From: Amblyornis subalaris
Lineage: Eukaryota; Chordata; Aves; Passeriformes; Ptilonorhynchidae
DNA: 64,000 nt
Assembly (NCBI GenBank): GCA_018881555.1
Contig: JACAXG010000018.1
Location: 1,239,325-1,303,324 of the forward strand
Direction of reading: 5' to 3'
Shown here: in pieces, positions 13,230 to 26,900 of the stretch
Layout: each line of letters starts with the position of its first letter
Position numbering within the stretch: position 1 is the first letter of the stretch
Translations under genes and position numbers: made by a program
The notes under the pieces: model-generated
What the model saw: only the letters and a program-made list of their open reading frames with translations
Told to the model about the DNA's origin: nothing
Databases searched by the model: none

Positions 13230-14017
13230 TGTATATCAGTTCTGACCCTTCAAAATATTTTGACATGTGAATAGTTTTATTTCCATATTCTACAATTTAT
13301 GTAAAAGATGTGCCACGTTACAGGTAATTATGCAAATGAACTTATTTTGTTGTTGTCAGTTTAATTGTAGTAAGTTTACTAGTAAGATACAGCAAAGAAC
13401 AATGGGCTCCAAATCCTTGCCCGGTTTGTGAGATCCCATGTTTGTGTGCTATTTTCTCTTTTCCTAACTTTGAGTATATCTTTTCCAGCAGCCACCCAGT
13501 CCATGATGCATTCAGTTCACTACTTTCATAGTGATATATCTGGTTATAGTATCAGAAACAAGGTTACTGGTGATTCAACTTAATGGAATTACTTGTAGTG
13601 TTTGGTAATGGAATTACTTGTATGAATTTCTCTATAAATACATAATGAGGGGAATGTTCAAAAAGAGGTAGCATTGCTGAGCAGATTTATTGCCTCCCTT
13701 TGGATAATCGTGATAATAAATAGGAACAAAATGTGTTTTATTGAAGTATTCTGTATGAAAATTTGCGTTTTATATAACATGAAACTGAAAAAACACATTC
13801 AATAATTTGAAGCTTTGAACTTCACCTAAAATCCGAATTCAGATTCGGATCCAAAATTATTAAATTATCTAATAAGCAAAACTGAAATTTCTGTCTGTAA
13901 TGGTGTCTCTTGGCCAAGAAAAGAAAGTGTAGAAGCTAATAAAAATTCCACGCGACTAATATAGAGCACTTGTTTGCCATTGTTATTTCTCAAATTGCTT
14001 TGCAAATTGACCTTCTC
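13230..14017. other. Non-coding stretch
   Basis: AT-rich sequence without recognisable genes. A short direct duplication of TAATGGAATTACTTGTA occurs near 13581 and again about 25 bases later near 13606, the only local structure seen. Confidence 0.55.
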
Positions 14018-14155
14018 TCATTTTGTTCAGGAAGAAACTGAGACACAGAGAGAGAAGGAGATTTACCAAAGGCTTTACAGCAGGCCAGAGCAGGGGCCCA
14101 AACAGAAGTCCAGTCTCTGCCACCTGGTTCTGTCATCTGTCCACCAGTGCTGTGG
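14018..14155 (-). mobile_element. MIR-like ancient SINE
   Basis: The plus strand shows a stretch close to GAGGAAACTGAGGCACAGAGAG (here AAGAAACTGAGACACAGAGAG), followed by an accumulate-in-order match to the MIR core: TTTACCAAAGGC, CAGCAGGCCAGAGC and then the tRNA-like end. This is the reverse complement of the MIR consensus, so the element lies on the minus strand. MIRs are old tRNA-derived SINEs shared by amniotes and usually very decayed in birds. The identification is from memory of the consensus, not an alignment. Confidence 0.6.
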
Positions 14156-17100
14156 TGGTCATCAGTGATCACTGGAAAACAGAAATCTTCTCCAGAGAAT
14201 ATTAACGAGCTTCTGCCATAACGCAGGGCATTTCTTATTCGTATATACACGTTACTTTATCTGACTGGAAGAATGAAAATGAAAGAAAAAGTGGAAGGAA
14301 AATCACTTCCATTTTCAAGATGAGAAACTGGAACATTACAGTAAAATTTATGCTGGCAGAAACATTTATCCCTCTGTGATCTTTTCTGCTTTCTTAAATG
14401 AGCAGCTTCTCTCCATCCAGCCATAGTGATTCCCTCTTCATTCCTATGCAAAGAATCAGTTCAGACTGATTCAAGTACTTTTACAGGCAGCCGCCAAATG
14501 AATACATTGCATTTCACTGAGTTTGCAAATGCTGGTTAGGTCACAAGTTGCTCAGACATAAAAGGTTCTATCGTAAACACTTGTCATTTTCACTTCTCTC
14601 CTCCTCCTTCTCACATGCAAGAGGAGTGAGACTCACCCATTGACATTTATTTGTGAAANAGAGAGTCCGGTCTCTTCATACATCATATACCAAATTACGT
14701 ATGTTATCTCAGCTGCGTGAATTTTTACAACCCATTTAATTATACTGTTTAAAATGATGTATGCTTATACTGGTATGAAGGTGTTTTACACTGCCGCTGG
14801 TTTTCCTTCTGCTAAGGGAAAATAAGCTATTCTGGTACAGCTCCTAAACTGGAGATGTACAGCTTTAACTGTACTAATGTAGTTAGGTCAGCACAACTCT
14901 CTATTGTAAACAAGGTCTATATCGCATGGCTAAGGCTAGATTACTCGGGTTTGCAAAAGGTCTGCCTACAGAATACGCACAACCAGTGTAACTAGTTGTG
15001 TTTTAATAAATACTAATAACACGTGTCTAATTACGACAGTTCATCTCGACATTTCCTGCCTGCCTCTCACAGAATGACTAAGCGCTTCTCTCGCACCACC
15101 GAGCCAATTACTGGCTACAGACTATTATTAGGGGCAGTCCTGTATAATTTTCACAATTATAGTACATGTCATTTTGTAGTTGTGGACTGCCAATGAGAGA
15201 GCACTGTCCATCTAGAAGAAAAATACTGCCTGCAATCGCTTTCAAGGGCTGAGAGAGACAAATGTTTACTCACAGGCACGGCTTTTCTGACCGTGAATAG
15301 TCCCCATGGTTTCAAAGGGATTAAGCCCGGTAGTAAGTATTTGCAGAACCAATGCCTTGATCAGCATGCTTAAATGGTTAATTTTGCTCTTTGTGAATGT
15401 GTTTGAAGGATGCTAAAGTAGTCTCATGATTGTATACATGCATGCTCCTATTTTGGAATTGCATTTCAATTCTTAAAAAGCTTTGGCAAGCAAACCCCCA
15501 CTGTTACGTTTACTCCAAAATGTGTTTTGTGATGGATGTAGTGGTCAGAATGTCACACAGACAGATACTTCAATAGAAACGTGCAAATAATCAGATAGAG
15601 ATGTGCAAGTAATCAAATTACAAAGTTCCAAATCTCATTAAATGGTGGGATCTAGAAACTGTGGGTTAGATTTATTGCTGGAATGAANAGACGCCGTTAA
15701 CGGAAATCATAGGCTATGGTAAAATTGAAAAATATTGAGTAGAAAATATGTCTTTTATGGAAAGAAAATTTACATTAATATCTTTTTTGCCTTCTTTTCC
15801 ATCTCCTCTTATCATGCAGCCAGCTCCTACTCTCTGTTTTTGCCCTGTGGTCTTGCTGTCATCTTTTCCTGTCTACACCCTTTCCATAACTCTAGTAGCA
15901 CTAGATCCAAGAAATCAGTTTTGCCTGCTACTACAAAATCTGTGGGNTTTTTTGAGTGCTTCTCTCAGCCAAAAATCAATTCCACAACTTTGGTTCCTCT
16001 TGTTTCCCCCTACGATTAATCTTTTGTAGATCACTAAGGAGTTTAGCCACAGAGGAGCTCACTTTCTCTCTTGTAAGAGGAAATGCCCTTGAAGGTTCCT
16101 TGAGCCCTTTCCAAAGAGCTTTGGGAAGATAAATAACATGTCTGTGCTGTCCACATTGATCAGCTGCAAACTTTGCACCTACTTCTTATCTTCACTTGTC
16201 CACAAAGCCTGCCTGTCACTGTGCATATGCAAATTCAGCCTCGATAGCTGGCTCGGTAAATGAGAAATTCAGACAGAGGTGATAGCTGCACCCATACCTC
16301 AGGTCCACCTCTTTGCGAGCATGGTTGATGCTCCTCAACTCCAAAAAGGTGTTGAGACCCCCACACTGAAGATGTACTTGGTGTTCAGCACCTAAACTAT
16401 GAACACAGTTTTATGTTATGACAGTGTGATTAAAAAAAGTCACATCATAGGGAACCGGATTTGTAGAAAATGTTGCAAGAAGGTAAAGTTGTCTTACAGC
16501 AGTTGTGCATTGCATGAACTTAATGATGTCTTTGTTCCATGAACCGTAATAATGAAAATCTAATCCAGGGTAGAATCAATACATGTTGCTATTATTTTGA
16601 CTAATGTTTGCACATAAATAAAAGTATCAGGAGAAGCTGTAAGTATATGTGATGAGGTTAATGAAGCCTTTGATAATACTTCGCTTGGTATTTTCATAGT
16701 TGAGGTACATTTAGGTACTAATAAACATCATTTAGTGTTAATAAATTTAAATTAATTATTCAAAAATGGAAACTGCTTACCAACAGAAGTTTAATATAAA
16801 AATATTTTACGACTATAGAAGAGGAAAAAAAGCACATATTAGTAAGCAATGTCACACTGCTGCACAAAAATAAATGTCCTATGAGGATGTTATAGGAGGA
16901 ATGCTGTATGTAAATAAAACCAAACAATCCTTCCACACTACTCAGCTTTCTGAAGGTCTGAACTTAAAAATTGTTTTTTAAGCTTGTGTTCTTGTTTTTT
17001 TGCAGATCAATGAGAGTAAGAGCCCAAGGTCAGGCAATAAGATTGATTGCTTCCCCTCCTTGACAGTTCAGGACCAGAACCACTAACAGATGCTGCAGGG

Positions 17101-17283
17101 AAGCTCACTGTGCACATTTTTGATCCACATCATGTACGTAAGCATAGCATGTTCATAAACTAAGGGAATAGTATATTATTGACCTGAATGCCACTGAAAG
17201 CATTTACACTCACTAAAAAATATGATGATCTCCCATTTAACAAGGCAGCACANGACTCACACAAACTGGGGCTGAAAATTTAG
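14156..17283. other. Non-coding stretch with possible conserved element
   Basis: About 3 kb with no convincing exon. The part around 15005-15190 is of balanced composition, has several CpGs and homeodomain-type TAATTA/ATTA cores, and lacks repeat signatures, so it may be a conserved non-coding element. That cannot be shown from one genome. Confidence 0.45.
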
Positions 17284-18182
17284 AGTCAGAGAATCCTAGA
17301 ATATCCTAAATTGAAAGGGTCCTGCTGGATCATTGAGTCCAACTGCCAGCCCTGCATGGCACCATCCCTAAGAATCACACCACGTGCGTGACAGCATTGT
17401 CCAAGCTCTTCTTGAACTCTGTCGGGCTCGGTGCTGTGACCACTTCCCTGGGGAGCCTGTTCCAGTGCCCAACCACTCTCTGGGTGAAGAACCTTTGTCT
17501 AATATCTAACATAAACCTCTCCTGACACAACTTCAGGCCATTCACTCAGGTCCTGTCACTGTCACCACAGGGAAGAGATCAGTGCCTGCCCCTTTGCTTC
17601 CCCTCACGAGGAAGTTGTAACTCCAATGAGGTCTCCCCTCAGTCTCCTCTTCTCCAGACTGAACAGACCAAGTGACCTCAGCCGCTCCTCACATGACTTC
17701 CCCTCAAGGCCCTTCACCTTCTTGCCCTTCTTTGGATACTCTCTAATAGTTTAATGTTTTTCTTATATTGTGGTGCCCCAAACTGCCCCCAGGACTCAAG
17801 GTGAGGCCGCTCGAGTGCAGAGCAGAGCAGGACAATCCCCTCCCTTGCCCGGCTGGTGATGCTGTGCCTGATGCCCTCCAGGTTGGCTGTCCTGTCTGCC
17901 AGGGCACTGCTGACCCATATCCAACAACTTTCCATCAACCAGGACCCCCAGGTCCCTTTCCACGGCACTGCTTTGCAGCATCTCATTCCCCAGTCTGTCC
18001 ATATATCCAGGATTGCCCCAACCCATGTACAGAATCTGGTACTTTCCCTTCCTTGTTCCTTTCATGTGGTTGATGATTGCTCAGTCCTCTAATTTGTCGA
18101 GATGTCTCTGCAAGGCCTCTCTGCCTTTGACGGAGTCAACAGCTCCTCCCAATTTAGTGTCATCTGCAAACTTACTTAGTGT
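17284..18182 (-). mobile_element. CR1 LINE fragment with end of reverse-transcriptase ORF
   Basis: A CR1 copy in minus orientation of about 900 bp. Its 3' terminus is at 17284 (AGAATCCTAGAATATCC, the reverse of the terminal repeats). Between about 17714 and 18065 the minus strand still encodes the carboxyl end of the CR1 ORF2 protein: residues around [12 protein letters not shown], then the block near [20 protein letters not shown] and ESIQRRARR. The frame shifts within this stretch, so it is a dead copy. It is 5' truncated near a point homologous to the middle of the copy at 42918-44169. Confidence 0.93.
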
Positions 18183-21100
18183 ACATGGGGTATATAAGGA
18201 TCTGCATAGCAAGAACAATTTAAAAAGAGATTATTTGGGGCAATATTGAAATAGTAAGGCATCTCCCTCCTGAGCAAGACTGTCATAAGCAGCAGCATAC
18301 ATTAGAAGACTAGACTAGGAGCCAACAGACTGAATCCAAATCCTTATGTTCTTGATCTGCTCAGCAGTTGTGAAGAGGTCAGCATGTCTTTCTGTTTCCC
18401 TTCCCACTGTAGTTCTTGGTTTCTCCTTTCTGTATTTTGACCTTTTTGCTGCCTTTGACTTTTATATGTTTGGAGCCAGACCATCTTTCCCAGTGCTTTC
18501 ATAAAGTTTAGTACAATGTGTCTCTGGATCTTTGTGCGAGACTTTAGACACTACCGCAATTGTAATGTAGCAGGGAGGAAATTAATTTCTTTTTTAGGCA
18601 GGGAAATAATCCCAAGTATATGTTAACATCTGAGACTTGAGTTTTAACAAATGTCTCTTTGGTTCTGTGGCGTCTACTTCAGCATGCCATTGACTTCGCA
18701 GGATGTATGCTGTGGACTGAAGCTGTACAGCTTTCCTTTGGCTGCAGACTGCAGAGAGCTAGANTGGCAGTAACAGCTGCCTGAAGCACAGGTTACAATA
18801 AAGTATATCATGTTCATATCATCATTACATACCTTGGATTCCACTGTAAGCCTGAAGTCTGGGGACGAGGAGAACTCTTTGGACCATAAATACATTAGCT
18901 TGGCATGATGAACTATGTGGCTCTATCCTTCAGCTAAGGGAAAATAAGAAAGTACTTTTATTCCACAGTCATATTCTTGAGACTGCTGAAGTGCAAATCA
19001 AGACAGGATTTTCTCCCTTGTCACAGAAAACTTGGAGACATTTCTCTCTGTAACAGATATTACTGATATTCTCAATACATGTATATATCTGAGGCAAGGT
19101 TAAGTGTAACATCTTCATTCACAATCAAATTTAGATAATTCATGAGTGTGCTTACAGCTATGTCTGCAATAAAATAGTTCTTTATTATTCATTATGCATT
19201 TTGTAGAGTGTTGGCAATTTTCTTAAAGNGAATAGAAGAAAAATTGTAGAAGCAACTAAGAGATAATTATCAGAAACCCAGGGAAAAGAGAATTTTGGCT
19301 TTTATGATGCTTGAAGACTGTGGAGAAGAAATGGACAAAAGGCACAGAAAATCAAGGATGAGGAAAAAAAAAGAAGAGGCACGATGNCTTTATGAGGGGA
19401 GGACTTTGCAGCAAAAGAAATGTTTCACCTTCTCTAATACTGAATCTTTCATATGACCAAAATGAGCATAAGACAAAAAATGAAGCCAGAGGTAGAAATC
19501 CATTTGACTGAGAATAGATCCAAGAGATTCTTTTTTTGTTGTAGTTGTTGAAGTTCAATACATAGCTGGAAGACAAAGGTTTCTTAAAATAATGCACAAT
19601 AATTGTATCTACAACTGCCAGAAGCAAGTTCAAGATAAACAGAAATGCTTCATTGCTTTCCCTACTAAGGAAAAAAAAGGGCATAATATGATGTCTCTCA
19701 TGAAAAACATGTTCTCTTTTCTCTCTTGTTTACTGTCAAAGTTTAACAAACTTATTTACATTCGCTTCTCCCAAAATTTCTGATCGCTTTTTCACTTGCA
19801 GCTGAACCTCTGTGCCTTGAAATGCAGCGTTGTCAGCTCATCCAAAGTCTTAGCTGCACCATTTACTGTATGAAAATTGAGATTNAATAAACAAATTCTG
19901 AAAATGGGGCATTAGCGTGTTTGTTTGTANTTGGAAATCTTCACTGTTTTTTATCTTACCAGAAAAATTGCCCTGCAAAGCGATTTCCGACCCTTGATTC
20001 AGCATGCTGCTTTGGCATCGTTCCCAATCCCTGTTAATCCTGGGCATAAAAACCACCGGAGGCTACTGNGTGCTGCTGCAGAGCACTACACTGTGGGTCA
20101 AAGGGACAGCCCTTTTCACCTTTCTTTATTGCCCTCTATCGAACAANTAACTTTGAGATGTTGAAAACATTTGGAGTTAACAGAAGAGACCCTACCCCCA
20201 CGTGCAGAGTGTTCCCAGCGAGCGGCACGGGGCTGTGCAGGTTTCACCTGTGTATTAGCTCATCCATGGGCATTTCCAGCAAGGCTGAGAACATGAGGCC
20301 CCTCTAGCAGGGCTTGCAAAAGCTAATCCACAAAATGTTTCTGCTAATTGAGTCATGTGCTTGAACATGTGGAAATTAGAAAGTAGCTCAACCTTTTTAT
20401 CTAATTGCTAAATTGAGCTTTGTGTACTTCACCTGAAAGTAGCAGAGGGGACCTTCCCCCTGCGCAACGTGGTTGTTGGACTGTATGTGGGCTGAATGGG
20501 CAATTTAAAACAGGTATTTATTTAGTGCATTTCTCTGGTAGACTATATTGGGTGTATTTCTTTTCTTTAATTCTCATACTNTATTTCTCTTGTATACCTA
20601 TACATATATTTGTGCGTTTCGATAATGTTTTAGCATAAGCATCTTGAGGATGTTTGTATAAAAATGCAGGAGCACTTGTATTGACAGAACGGAATGCTGG
20701 AAAAAAAGGAAATATTTATGGATTTTTTTTTCTGTAAATACAAGTAATTTACTGAAAGATCCTCTATAAGTGTTATCAGTTTGTGCTACTGTAACTGTTA
20801 CTATCAAATTAAGTAGGAACATTGCAGTAGCTCCTGAGGGCACTAGTCATAAATCAGGTCTGTGCTGCAAAAGTATCAGTGGCTCTGAAAAAATGTGTTC
20901 TGCTGGGGAACGGGGGAGGCCGCCAGAGATAGCNGCTTGCTCTTTCTGGTTGATTAGACATCCAGACCCTGACAAGTACAGCTGGCCTTGTCATATGCAA
21001 CATGCCAAGGCCAAACATGGCTGAGCATGGAGAGCTGTTCTTCACTCATGAAGTATGGCCCTGGTCCTGTGAGGACTGCGAGCGCAAGCTTTCTGAGCTG

Positions 21101-22040
21101 TACAAGAGTACATGAGTAATGCCCAAGCCATCTAGCAGTAGACACAGAGCTGCATTACACCTTTAGGTGCCAACATGCAACCTTTTTATCTCTTGACAAC
21201 TCTCTAAAATTTGAGCAGGAATTAAGGCATTAAATGTGGAAATCCTTTTATAAGCAAAAAAAGAGAAGGTGTTGACATAGTCTGAAACAGAGGTCTGAAA
21301 GCAAACGTGCCCCATTGCTGCCCAGAGTCCTGCCAAGGCATCTGGTGGGGCTCAGGCTGGAAGATCAGCCTGAGCACAGATGAAACGGCACAGTGAAGCC
21401 CCACGCACTTTCCCAGTGAGTTATCACTGTGCTGCAGCATTACAACTGCAGACAAAAATACCACCCTGCAGCAAGTACAAGATGAGTGAAGCAACACAGT
21501 TATTGATGCAATCTTGGAAGTGCCAGCAGTGCCCGAGGTTTTCCTTTTGGTTTCTCTGTGCAGAATCTGGGTCTGAGAGATCCTGACATTTAATTCTGAA
21601 ACTCCCCCTGTGATATTCACNCACTTCCCTAAACTGGATATTGCGCAAATTGAAACGAGCATCTGAGCTTCACTGATCATTCTGTGGGAAAGTGTGTCTG
21701 ATAAAAAAGTTTACTTCCTTTTTTCCCACCCCCAATTCCCTCTGTTTTTACCAGATTTTTGCAAAAACAAAATCCCAAGCACTATATTCCCTTGAAAATA
21801 TTTTCCCTCCAATCAGAGCTTAATTTTCTACTCATGGCCACTTATTCCTATTCAAATGTTCTCTTAAGAATTAAATATCTGAAGTGTTGAAGCTGAGAAA
21901 GTCAGACTACCAAACACCGACAGTTTTCGCAGCTGTTTTTGCAGCGAGAGTCTGCGTCCTTTCCGTGTTTACGAAAACACGCTTTATCCTGTTTTATTAT
22001 GACTAAACTGCTGCAGATTGTCCACTTCAGAGAAATATTG

Positions 22041-22165
22041 CCCCGTGACCTGGCAGGAGTCCCCGCCGGCGATAACCCCGTCCCTGCCGGGGCCCCGGCT
22101 AATCGCACCTCCCCACCCTGCCGGCCCCCCCCGCCCGACGCCCTGCGCAACCACGACATCTGTAT
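22041..22165. promoter_or_regulatory. Small CpG-rich patch
   Basis: About 125 bases of GC- and CpG-rich sequence stand out in an otherwise AT-rich region. The patch is short for a promoter island. It might be an orphan island, for example an enhancer or lncRNA promoter, or a relic. No TATA box or gene is evident beside it. Confidence 0.4.
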
Positions 22166-23644
22166 TTGCTATTTAACGGAGTTATTCTGAACAGCAGCTT
22201 GCTTCCAATATCTCCTTACAGTGCTGCTGGAGTATGAAGCCTGTCACAGCTTCCTGTGGTTACTTCGCATTAGCGCAGAGCTGTTTCTGTAAATATGCTG
22301 CCTGAAAATACTCGGTTACAAACTCCCATCCGTGCAGAGCTGGGACCGGATTTGCAAAAATGTGTGGAGAAAAGAGATGAAAATTTTCTAGATTTCTTTA
22401 CTGCTGCTGAAAATGAATCATCTATACATGAAAATTATGAAAACTCAAAAAATGGCACATTAACATACATCTAAAGAAGAACTGCATAACAATTATATAA
22501 ATACTAAGTCTCTACCAAGATCTAAAACATAATTACAGGCTCAATTTTCTGAGAGATGAAAGAGACAATTTTCCAGAAATTCGTTTCTGTCTGTGCCTCA
22601 AAGATACTGAATAAAACCTTTTTTTTTTTTGGTCCTTTGCTTCTGCTACAGAAGGCTACATTGCTTCTACTAATCAGGAAATTTCCATATTTTTTTTCTT
22701 AATGTCTTTAGTAATACAATTGCTTCTTGGAGAATCATGGCAATAACCAGATATTTCAACCTTGATGACTAGGTAAAATTAAAATATGGATGTAGTACGG
22801 TAATTCAGGTTATTGCAGGTATAATGAGAAGTTTTCTCATGNTTTTTTTAAGTTTTAGCTATTTTTTTGGCTTAATTTATGTCCTTATGGTAAAGGCCTA
22901 GTAAAAGTTTTTGCTACCACTGCCTTGAGCCTTGTGACCAAGCAAATTGTAAGTGAATTTATTTTGAAAGTAAATCTGAAGACAGTTGCCTCATTTAAAC
23001 TGTTTTCTTGAAGGCTTTATATACAACTTTTAAGTGTTAGTTCCCTCCCTCCAGAGCAAATGAGGGAGATGGGACAGAATTTTAATCTTCAAATAAATAT
23101 AATCTGTTCTCAGGGCTTGTCACTAAACTTAGATTTTCCTGTGGATTTCCAGCCTTCAGTTGCCATTTTAGCTGTCCCCTCCTCATGTGAACTAGTACAA
23201 TAGTGATCACTAGTATTTTAGTTTGGTTATTTTATTTTATGTTGCATTTTGATTTCCTTTTGTGATAGATACAGCAAAAAATGTGTCAGTCCAGGTTTCG
23301 CATCAAGCAGCAATCAGCCACTCTCAGGTTGGCATTAAATGGCTGTGTGGGCTGGATTCCTGAAACACCTGGGAAGTGTGCTGGTGCCTGATATTTAAAA
23401 CATATTTACGTATGGCTCTGCTGAGCGTGACAAGGCTCATACGAACTAAAGGACTAAGTGGCTTTACTGGAGTAGTATGGATGCTGCCAGGTCTGAGGAT
23501 GTAGTGTGACAGCATGCAAAGGTACCCAAATTAGAGGCAAACAAGGTCACAACTAGAAAACAAGCCAGCACTGGGACTGAATTAGCCCGCCAGCCTTCCC
23601 AGACTAATTGGCCCTGCTGAGAGTGAGTGTGCTCATTAACCTGG

Positions 23645-23935
23645 GAGCAGCAGCACCCTCGCACCCCCTGCACACCGCAGGTACTATTTTTGGCGGGCAG
23701 ATCACGGCGCTGCACAGACGTAGCAATTCGCACAGAGGCTCCCGGCGCAGCGCGGCGGAGCTGGAGGGGACGCTGCCGCAGGTCCGCGTTGGCTCCGGGT
23801 GACACGGAGGCTCCTCAGTGCCCGCGCTGCCTCAGGCAGCCGAGGCACGCTTGGGTGGCCGGGTGCGCCCCGGAGAGAGCCAAGACCTGCTGCCGGCAGG
23901 TCCTGAGCTGGTAAACTACACCGAGGCTGCTTGGC
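23645..23935. promoter_or_regulatory. CpG-rich patch, possible orphan island
   Basis: About 290 bases of GC-rich sequence with many CpGs surrounded by ordinary AT-rich DNA. Open frames run through it on both strands because of the composition, but no protein family is recognisable. An orphan CpG island acting as an alternative promoter or enhancer is plausible. Confidence 0.45.
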
Positions 23936-26900
23936 TCGGCTTCAGCCCTGACTGCAGGAGATCCAGGCAGAAGCACGAGAGGTCTGGAGCAAGGTGGTGG
24001 TGGCAGATGTCAGGGAGAGGCTCAGGGCAAGGAGGCAGCAGGAAGGTGCAGAGGAGGGCATGAAGACAGAGAGGTGACAGTGATGGAGTCCGAGTTTAAA
24101 AAGCAAAATCTTAGAGGCAATGAAACCCATCGGTGAACCTCCGGGAGTACCTGGTGGACTCTGCATTGACTATCAGGCTTCATCTTCTCTGTTCGTCAAA
24201 ACCAAGACTGGGTTCTTTTGAAAATCCATCCGTGCTGCACTGGGCTGGGGTTTTCTGCTTAGCAAAAAAATACGCTTTGATAATTCATCTGATCAGATGG
24301 AGAAAGGCAGAAGGCAGTGAAAGCTGAGAGATAAAATGGAAAGGCAAATCTGCTCAGGAATAGGGCTAATCTGACAGTCCACTACTGATGGACTTTAAGA
24401 TGGGAGGAAAGGCTGTAATCTTAGTTATCTTGGTATGGTACCCAAAGAAGGAGTCAGATGGTTGGGGCTGGTTGTCACCTTAACTAGCAGCTCTGTTTCT
24501 TCATTAGATGCTTTTAAAATTAAATCATTCCTTCTAAACCACATCCTAATATATTAGTAAACAGTGTTGGAGACTTTTCAGCATAATTTTATGCTGCTAT
24601 GGAAGCATATAGTAACAATCCAACTACTATTAACACATTAGTTTGGGTTTCCTCCAACTAAGGCAACTTTGTACTTCTTAATAGAGAACTTTTGAACACC
24701 TTAATATTCTTTTCTTTTTTCATGGTATTGGGCTAGACTTTGCATGATGTTTTAATTAACTAAGTTCTTCACTCCTTTGAAGTGCATACCTCTTTGAATT
24801 TCACTCTGATGGATCTTGCGTCTCTTGTAGATTGTCCTTTAAATCTGGATTGCATCTGTGGCTAGGATGATCCTCTGAAGGCTGAATTCCACAGTTGCCT
24901 CTTTGTGCCACACAACCTTTACCATTATATGGGTTTGCTGATATTCCTTAAAAGCTCTGTGATTTCTCTAAAGTTGTGCTAAACTATTCAAACAGTGAAT
25001 ATGCCACTGCTAGAGGTACAACCTTGAAACATTGAGCAGAATCTTAGTGTAAATGAGATGCTTGTGCCTGAAAATGTGTAGAACAACATGCTGCCCTGAA
25101 TTTCACGTTTACATTGGATGTGGTGAAAGGATTTTCCTTTGGACTTTAGGGGAAACATATTTTGGGCCTTATACTATTAGACTGGTCTTGGCACAGAAGA
25201 GATTTAAGGAAGGGTTTAAGAAATGTGGGAAGGATTTAAGAAATGTAAAAATCTGTTCAATAACATTTCATTTGTCTTTAATACTTACCTTTTATGACCT
25301 GTAAAAATCCTAAATGTTTGTTTTATAAATCACAGTCTCTGTGTAAGAGGTAAAAACCATCTGTAGCACATTGCATGACCTGTACAGTCTGTCTGTACAG
25401 TTGGCTGTATCCAAAGGAGAGAAATGACCACAGCACAGTCTTGGGCAGCCTTTACGCCTACATACTTTGAAACTCTAAGCCTTGGTAAGTTCAGTAGGGT
25501 GAGAATAGGACTTTTGTGCAAAAGATGCTGCTTTGGCCAAGCATCTATCCCACACAGAAACAGGAACACAGCTGGAAGGTGTGTTTTGGAAAAGATTTGT
25601 ATGTGCAATAAGACATGCACATGGAGCAATCTGTCTTTCTACCTGCTAGAGAAGTTTTTCCTGCCCTTTTCCAAATTTCTGTATGAGTGCATACATGTTT
25701 TCTAAGCTGAGGCCTAACAGGACAAAGCAGTCCCTGGGTGAATTTATTTTTATTCTGGTTTTGTAGGGAACCTTCTATCTGCTTGTTCATCCCTCTCTCA
25801 GTTCCACCAGTGACTTCTGAAGCTGTGTATCAGNTTTGACTGAAATTAGCCAGAATTGGTTTGTTAAGTCTAAATTAGATTATTCCAGTCTCACCATATT
25901 CCTACAGTACCTGGAGTTTATGCCATTTAGTTTGGCTTGAGACTTCCTCAGTTTCCTGCTTTGTCCTGCATAGATGTGCACATCTCATGCAGGGCCAGCA
26001 ATGGTAGTGCCTGTTCTGCTGAAAAGATGCTGGTATGTGCTGGTGAGACGAATAGTGAGATGTTTGTTGGAAGAAATGGAGTTGGTATGTGCCCACAGCT
26101 AAACCTGCTTAGAGCTGAAGTACACAAATGAAAGTATAAAGGCAGCACTTTGATTCTGGCCTTTGTAGTTCAAGAATTGTCTGGACAGCAGGCATGCAGG
26201 AGTCGTCAAATCACAGTGGAAACCTTCATGCTGGTCGGCCATCTATTCTTGTTAGCTTCTTAGAGTACAGGTGGCTTTTTTCATCTTGAAATTATGAGAT
26301 TGATACAGATTCCTTGGCTTCATATTTCAAGCAGTAAAAGAGCAATATATTTACCTTGAAAGAAGAAAATATATTGGTTGTGAAAAATACTGCAGAATCT
26401 CGGGAAAAGAAAACTATGTTACTTCTTGTTCTTTTATTAAAGGTGATAAGGCACAGGTTTCCTTCTCTGTCCTGTCATCAAAAAATGGGTTTAGTTCTAA
26501 TTTGAAGAGACTATACTTATGCAAATATTCTCAGCTAATCGGTCCAGGTACCAGTAAAGGAATTTCATGAGGCTTGAATGCTATTGCAGTTGAATAGGTT
26601 TGCATGTGCATGACATATGCACTTCTGTTTAGCTCTGACATATTAAATAAACTTTTTTTGAATGTATGATTAATTGAAGGGACATCAGGAATCAGGCTTT
26701 TAAAAAGGTCTCCTGCAATGGAGCGACACCACAACTGTTTTCCCAGAGTGGAACCCCAAAATTTTCAACCAAAAGGAATCGAGTGTTAGATGTCTCAAAG
26801 ATAGTCTGCTTTCACAGCCTTGCAAAGCTTCGTCAGGGAGGCAGATGAAAATAAGCACTCCTCACAGAAAGCCAGATTACACTGTGGAAGCAAATGTGTG

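Noticed and set aside
14300..14345. Second stretch resembling the MIR core (ATTTTCAAGATGAGAAACTGG)
   Set aside because: The match is short and does not continue into the rest of the consensus, so it could be chance or a very small remnant.
17714..18092. Several 70-100 codon frames on both strands
   Set aside because: They are parts or antisense shadows of the CR1 ORF2 fragment, not host genes.
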